A stretch of 64,000 nucleotides of DNA from assembly GCF_900637205.1 (NCBI RefSeq), contig NZ_LR134355.1:1364001-1428000 (forward strand). The letters run 5' to 3'. The position numbers and the translations under genes were made by a program. The stretch comes from Mycolicibacterium chitae (GTDB lineage: Bacteria > Actinomycetota > Actinomycetes > Mycobacteriales > Mycobacteriaceae). Below the pieces are notes generated by a model. That model saw nothing but the letters and a program-made list of their open reading frames with translations. It was not told where the DNA came from and made no database searches. Positions 61,127 to 64,000 of this stretch are shown here, piece by piece (within the stretch, counting starts at the first letter, position 1; each line of letters starts with the position of its first letter).

Positions 61127-62442
61127 TACGGGGCCTCCACTGTTTCTACCTCGAAGGGACGCAGCGCGTCGTAAACCTCTGCGGCACAGCCGGTGCAGCC
61201 GCCGGAGAGGTGCCGGTCGACCTCGGCCGGGAAGGTGTCGAGCAGGCTCGCGGCGATGTTGGTCGCGGCGTCCAACGTGCCGCAGGCCCCGCGCCCGCGC
61301 AGCACCACCGACCAGCGTTTCAGCCGGGCCACATCCTCGTCGGTGGCCACGCCGTCGCGCAGCGCCCGCGCGGCCGCGGCCATCGCCGCGGTCCCGTTGA
61401 AGCACGATCCGCATTGCCCGGCGTTCTCGCGGTCGAAGTAGGCCAGCACCGCGGCCGCCACGGCCACGGGGCACTCGTCGGTCAGGACCGAGACCGCGCC
61501 GCAACCGAGCCCGCTGCCCAGGCCGCGCAGCGTCTCGTGGTCCAGTGCGGCGTCGACGACATCGGGCCCCAGCAAACCGGCGAAGTAGCCGCCCATCAGG
61601 GCGCCCCGGACGGTGTCGGGGGCCAGGCCGTGCAGGGTCAGAACCTCGGAAAGCGCGACGCCGTGCGGTAGTTCGTAGAGCCCGGCGGGGCGGCCCGCAC
61701 CGGTGACGGTGGCCAGGAAGGTCCCGGGGGAGGCGTCGGTGCCGGCCTCCCGGTAGGCGCCGGCACCGTGGCGCTGCACGAAGGGCAGGTTGGCCAGGGT
61801 CTCGACGTTGCTGACGATCGTGGGCAGGCCGCCGACACCCTCCTCGAAGGGCCGCGGCGGCTTGTCGGTGGGCTTGGCCGGGCCGCCGTTGATCGCGTGC
61901 ACCGCCGCGGTTTCCTCGCCGGCGACGTATCCGGCGGTGACCACCCGGAGGCTGACGGTCAGTCCGCCCAGCGGATCGTCACCGGCGGCCCGCAGTTCGC
62001 TCAGCGCGGCGTCGACGGCCTGCGCCGAGGCCGGATCGGACACGTAGACGTGGGCGTGCTTGGCGCCGACCACGTGGGCGGCCAGCCGGGCGCCGTCGAG
62101 CACCAGGTGCGGGCGGTTGCGCAGCAACCAGCGGTCCTTGACCGACGCCGGTTCGCCCTCCTCGCCGTTGGCCACCAGCACGGTGTCGCGCCCGGCGGTC
62201 GCCGCGGCCCGCACCGTCTGCAGCTTGACCGCCAACGGGAAGGCGGCACCGCCGCGACCCCGGATCCCGGCCGCGCGGACCTCGTCGAGCAGTGCGGCCG
62301 GATTGGCCAGCGGCGCATAGCCTCCGGCGCCGCGGTAGTCGGCGAGATCCTCGACGCCGGTGCCCTGGCGCAGCAACCGGGGGGTGAGGCCGGGCCAGAC
62401 GCCGACCGTGAAACCGGCGGGCGCTGCCTTGGTGGTGTTCAT
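61126..62442 (-). CDS. NuoF-like NADH/FMN/[4Fe-4S] protein without other complex I subunits
   Basis: 438 residues. IRGRGGAAFPLAVKLQTV is the FMN/NADH loop of the 51-kDa complex I subunit, NGEEGEPASVKDR the second conserved loop, and ENAGQCGSCFNGTAAM with later Cys positions the [4Fe-4S]-binding end. It should take hydride from NADH through FMN and pass single electrons on. There is no NuoE or NuoG here; the only redox partner is the ferredoxin next to it. It probably functions as a ferredoxin reductase for P450 or Rieske enzymes. First gene of the operon. Confidence 0.88.
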   Translation of the reverse strand: MNTTKAAPAGFTVGVWPGLTPRLLRQGTGVEDLADYRGAGGYAPLANPAALLDEVRAAGIRGRGGAAFPLAVKLQTVRAAATAGRDTVLVANGEEGEPASVKDRWLLRNRPHLVLDGARLAAHVVGAKHAHVYVSDPASAQAVDAALSELRAAGDDPLGGLTVSLRVVTAGYVAGEETAAVHAINGGPAKPTDKPPRPFEEGVGGLPTIVSNVETLANLPFVQRHGAGAYREAGTDASPGTFLATVTGAGRPAGLYELPHGVALSEVLTLHGLAPDTVRGALMGGYFAGLLGPDVVDAALDHETLRGLGSGLGCGAVSVLTDECPVAVAAAVLAYFDRENAGQCGSCFNGTAAMAAAARALRDGVATDEDVARLKRWSVVLRGRGACGTLDAATNIAASLLDTFPAEVDRHLSGGCTGCAAEVYDALRPFEVETVEAP

Positions 62443-62504
62443 GACTGACTCCTGCGGACCGGGGGGTGGGCTGAGGACGGTCGATGCTGGCTACGCTCGT
62501 GGGC

Positions 62505-62987
62505 ATGCGAACCGCAGTGGTGCGAGTACGGGTGGACCCCGAGGGGGAATTGACCGCGGCTCAGCTGAACACCGCGATGGCGGCCCTGGCCGATCTCGCG
62601 GCCGCGGCCGGCGCGGAGTTGATCGAGAACAACCTCGCCGCGTTGCCGCCCAGCCGCCGCGAGGTCGAGCTGCTGATGAGCGGGACCGACGCCGCGAAGC
62701 TGCAGGAAACCGCGATCGCGCTGTGCATCAAGACCTTCGGTGAACTCGGCGGCCGTCCGGAGCCCGGCGTCCTGACCTACGTCAGCCACGGCACCGACGA
62801 CGACGCGTACGGTGTGCTCGCGGGCTTCGGGCTGGCCGGCGAGATCGAACGGACCCCGACCGACGAGGGCTGGGACATCGTCGAGGTGACCCTGCGCAAG
62901 ACCGATCTGGAACGGGTGCCGGAGAGCAGGATCCACACCGCGCTGGAGGCGTCCCTGAACTGCGAGGTCCGCATCCGCACGGTCTGA
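62505..62987 (+). CDS. Conserved hypothetical protein
   Basis: 160 residues from ATG 62505; an ATG at 62484 is an alternative. No membrane helix. VVRVRVDPEGELTAAQLNTAMAALADLAAAAGAELIENN is an alpha/beta start, followed by LMSGTDAAKLQETAIALCIKTFG and a Glu/Arg-rich C-terminus. I recognise no domain. Divergent from the NuoF-like operon with a gap of 62 bp. Confidence 0.7.
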   Translation: MRTAVVRVRVDPEGELTAAQLNTAMAALADLAAAAGAELIENNLAALPPSRREVELLMSGTDAAKLQETAIALCIKTFGELGGRPEPGVLTYVSHGTDDDAYGVLAGFGLAGEIERTPTDEGWDIVEVTLRKTDLERVPESRIHTALEASLNCEVRIRTV

Positions 62988-63001
62988 CGGCACCGCGACG
63001 C

Positions 63002-63901
63002 TCACGGCTTGTCCAAGAAATCCAGGATCGCCGGCGCGGCCTGCACCCAGGTGTCGAACAGACAGAAGTCCTTACCGCCGCTCTGGGCCATCTTCTCGCC
63101 GGCGCGCTCCCAGGCGTCCTCGGGCCACGGCGGGTCGATCAGCGTCGAACCCTTGATCAGGCAGTGCACTTCGAAGGACGTGCGCTTGGGGTGATCCCAG
63201 TCGTTCTCCCCGCCGCGGATGATCAGCGTGGGCACGGTGATGTTGTCGAACATCTCGTCGACGACGCCCGGGATCGTCTGACCCGGCTTGGGCACGTAGG
63301 CGTTGAGCCAGCGCAACATCACCTTCAGGAACTCGTCGGGATCCAGGGCGCGCAAGCGTTCCTCGTTGGCCGAGTTCTGCTCGATCCGCTCGCGCCACTC
63401 CGGCACCTTCACCAGGCCGTCGATGCCGAGGCCGCGCACCGCCAGGATGCTCGGCACCACGTAGTGACCGCCGAGGACGAAGCTGCCGTACACCCCGCCG
63501 ACGATGTTCCACACCACCAGCTTTCGCACCAGCTCGGGATAGAGCATGGTGGTCAGCATCGAATCGCGGGCCCCGCCGGAACCGCCGGCGATGATGCAGG
63601 GGCCGATCCCGAGCGAGGTGATCAGCTTCGCCAGCGTCTCGGCCCGCATGTGCGATTCGCTCTGCCCGTAGAACTGCACGTCGGACTTGCCGCAGTTCGG
63701 CCGGTCCCACAGCAGCACCCGGTAACCACCCGCCGCCAGGGCCTCGGCCAGTGGCCGCAGGCCGGGGATGTCCTTGCTGAACCGGCCGCCGGGCGTCAGG
63801 GCGATGAAATCGCCCTTTTCACCCAGGATTTCGTAGACGACGTTGCCGCCGTTGATCTCGGCGGTGTGTTCCCCCGGGGCGAGTGCGGTGCTGGTCGGCA
63901 T
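63002..63901 (-). CDS. Alpha/beta-hydrolase
   Basis: 299 residues. IALTPGGRFSKDIPGLRPLAEAL is the oxyanion region, VLLWDRPNCGKSDVQFYGQSE the conserved strand-loop, and CIIAGGSGGARDSMLTTML contains the nucleophile Ser (GGSGG). LIIRGGENDWDHPKRTSFEVH holds the acid (Asp) before the final helix; the His cannot be placed with confidence. Probably an esterase, lactonase or C-C hydrolase acting in ring breakdown. It lies 18 bp after the Rieske-like gene, so they are probably one operon. Confidence 0.83.
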   Translation of the reverse strand: MPTSTALAPGEHTAEINGGNVVYEILGEKGDFIALTPGGRFSKDIPGLRPLAEALAAGGYRVLLWDRPNCGKSDVQFYGQSESHMRAETLAKLITSLGIGPCIIAGGSGGARDSMLTTMLYPELVRKLVVWNIVGGVYGSFVLGGHYVVPSILAVRGLGIDGLVKVPEWRERIEQNSANEERLRALDPDEFLKVMLRWLNAYVPKPGQTIPGVVDEMFDNITVPTLIIRGGENDWDHPKRTSFEVHCLIKGSTLIDPPWPEDAWERAGEKMAQSGGKDFCLFDTWVQAAPAILDFLDKP

Positions 63902-63919
63902 GGGTGCTCTTCTGTGTCC

Positions 63920-64000
63920 TTACGCTTGGACCAGGACGTCGTTGCCGACGACCCGGACGGGATAGGTGCGGATACTCCACTCCGGCTTCACCGCGGTGGT
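63920..64000 (-). CDS. C-terminal fragment of a Rieske-type protein, 5' end outside the window
   Basis: The last 26 residues and stop (WSIRTYPVRVVGNDVLVQA near the end) match the C-terminus of small Rieske ferredoxins or NirD-like proteins, where the final strand repeats V-R-V-x-G-x-D-V-x-V. Too short for certainty. It is upstream of the hydrolase on the same strand. Confidence 0.45.
   Translation of the reverse strand, partial: TTAVKPEWSIRTYPVRVVGNDVLVQA

Overview
The window looks like chromosomal DNA of a Mycobacterium/Mycolicibacterium-type actinobacterium. Base composition is very GC-rich, GTG starts are common, promoters carry TANNNT-like -10 elements, and terminators are hairpins without a U-tract. 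Gene families are typical of mycobacteria: large FadE, SDR, P450 and LLM-oxidoreductase sets, an integral-membrane class III cyclase, and a DUF3817/LprD-like pair. No phage and no CRISPR array were seen. There is one tRNA (Leu, anticodon TAG) and one IS110-type insertion sequence.

Layout. (1) 1-9.8 kb is general genome: a partial acyltransferase-3 protein, an MFS exporter, the DUF3817/LprD-like pair, tRNA-Leu, a large flippase-like membrane protein with a kinase-like insert, a TetR divergent from a dehydrogenase/carboxymuconolactone-decarboxylase fusion, and a cyclase. (2) 9.9-24.5 kb is an acyl-CoA catabolic block. It holds a two-subunit adenosylcobalamin acyl-CoA mutase with its MeaB-type G protein, a CoA transferase, an acyl-CoA ligase, two short/long acyl-CoA dehydrogenase pairs, a crotonase, SDRs, a [2Fe-2S] ferredoxin and a TetR. 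(3) 24.6-41.0 kb is an oxidative block: a GMC oxidoreductase, three P450s (one frameshifted), a ferredoxin, four SDRs, three LLM flavin/F420 oxidoreductases, a nitroreductase, VOC and SnoaL-like proteins, and a TetR. (4) 41.0-53.7 kb holds a third dehydrogenase pair, two amidohydrolases, a Rieske oxygenase, two more FadE proteins, an SDR, a CoA transferase and a thiolase. (5) 53.9-64 kb holds a TetR, ferredoxins, a P450, a tightly overlapped operon (NuoF-like protein, ferredoxin, DUF35-aldolase fusion, alpha/beta-hydrolase, two 3-hydroxyisobutyrate-dehydrogenase-like proteins), a second hydrolase and a Rieske-like fragment.

The most interesting result is regulatory. Two different palindromes recur in the promoters and divide the catabolic genes into two regulons. 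GAGAATnnnATTCTC lies before the mutase (degenerate), the ligase/ferredoxin pair, meaB (degenerate), the TetR/FadE pair at 22 kb and the Rieske operon at 46 kb. CTGTACGnnCGTACAG-like sites occur six times between 24.58 and 39.56 kb, at every divergent promoter of the oxidative block, including that of its own TetR. Each set includes a divergent TetR gene that is the obvious candidate repressor. Two related hairpin elements bracket the second block exactly.

Together the genes read as a large catabolic island. P450s, GMC, SDR and LLM enzymes would functionalise a hydrophobic compound. Ligase or CoA transferase would activate the acid. Short/long dehydrogenase pairs, the crotonase, the thiolase and a Cys-less thiolase-fold aldolase would shorten it. 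A B12-dependent mutase with an atypical substrate pocket would rearrange a branched skeleton. The substrate cannot be read from the sequence; a branched or alicyclic, isoprenoid-like compound is my inference only.
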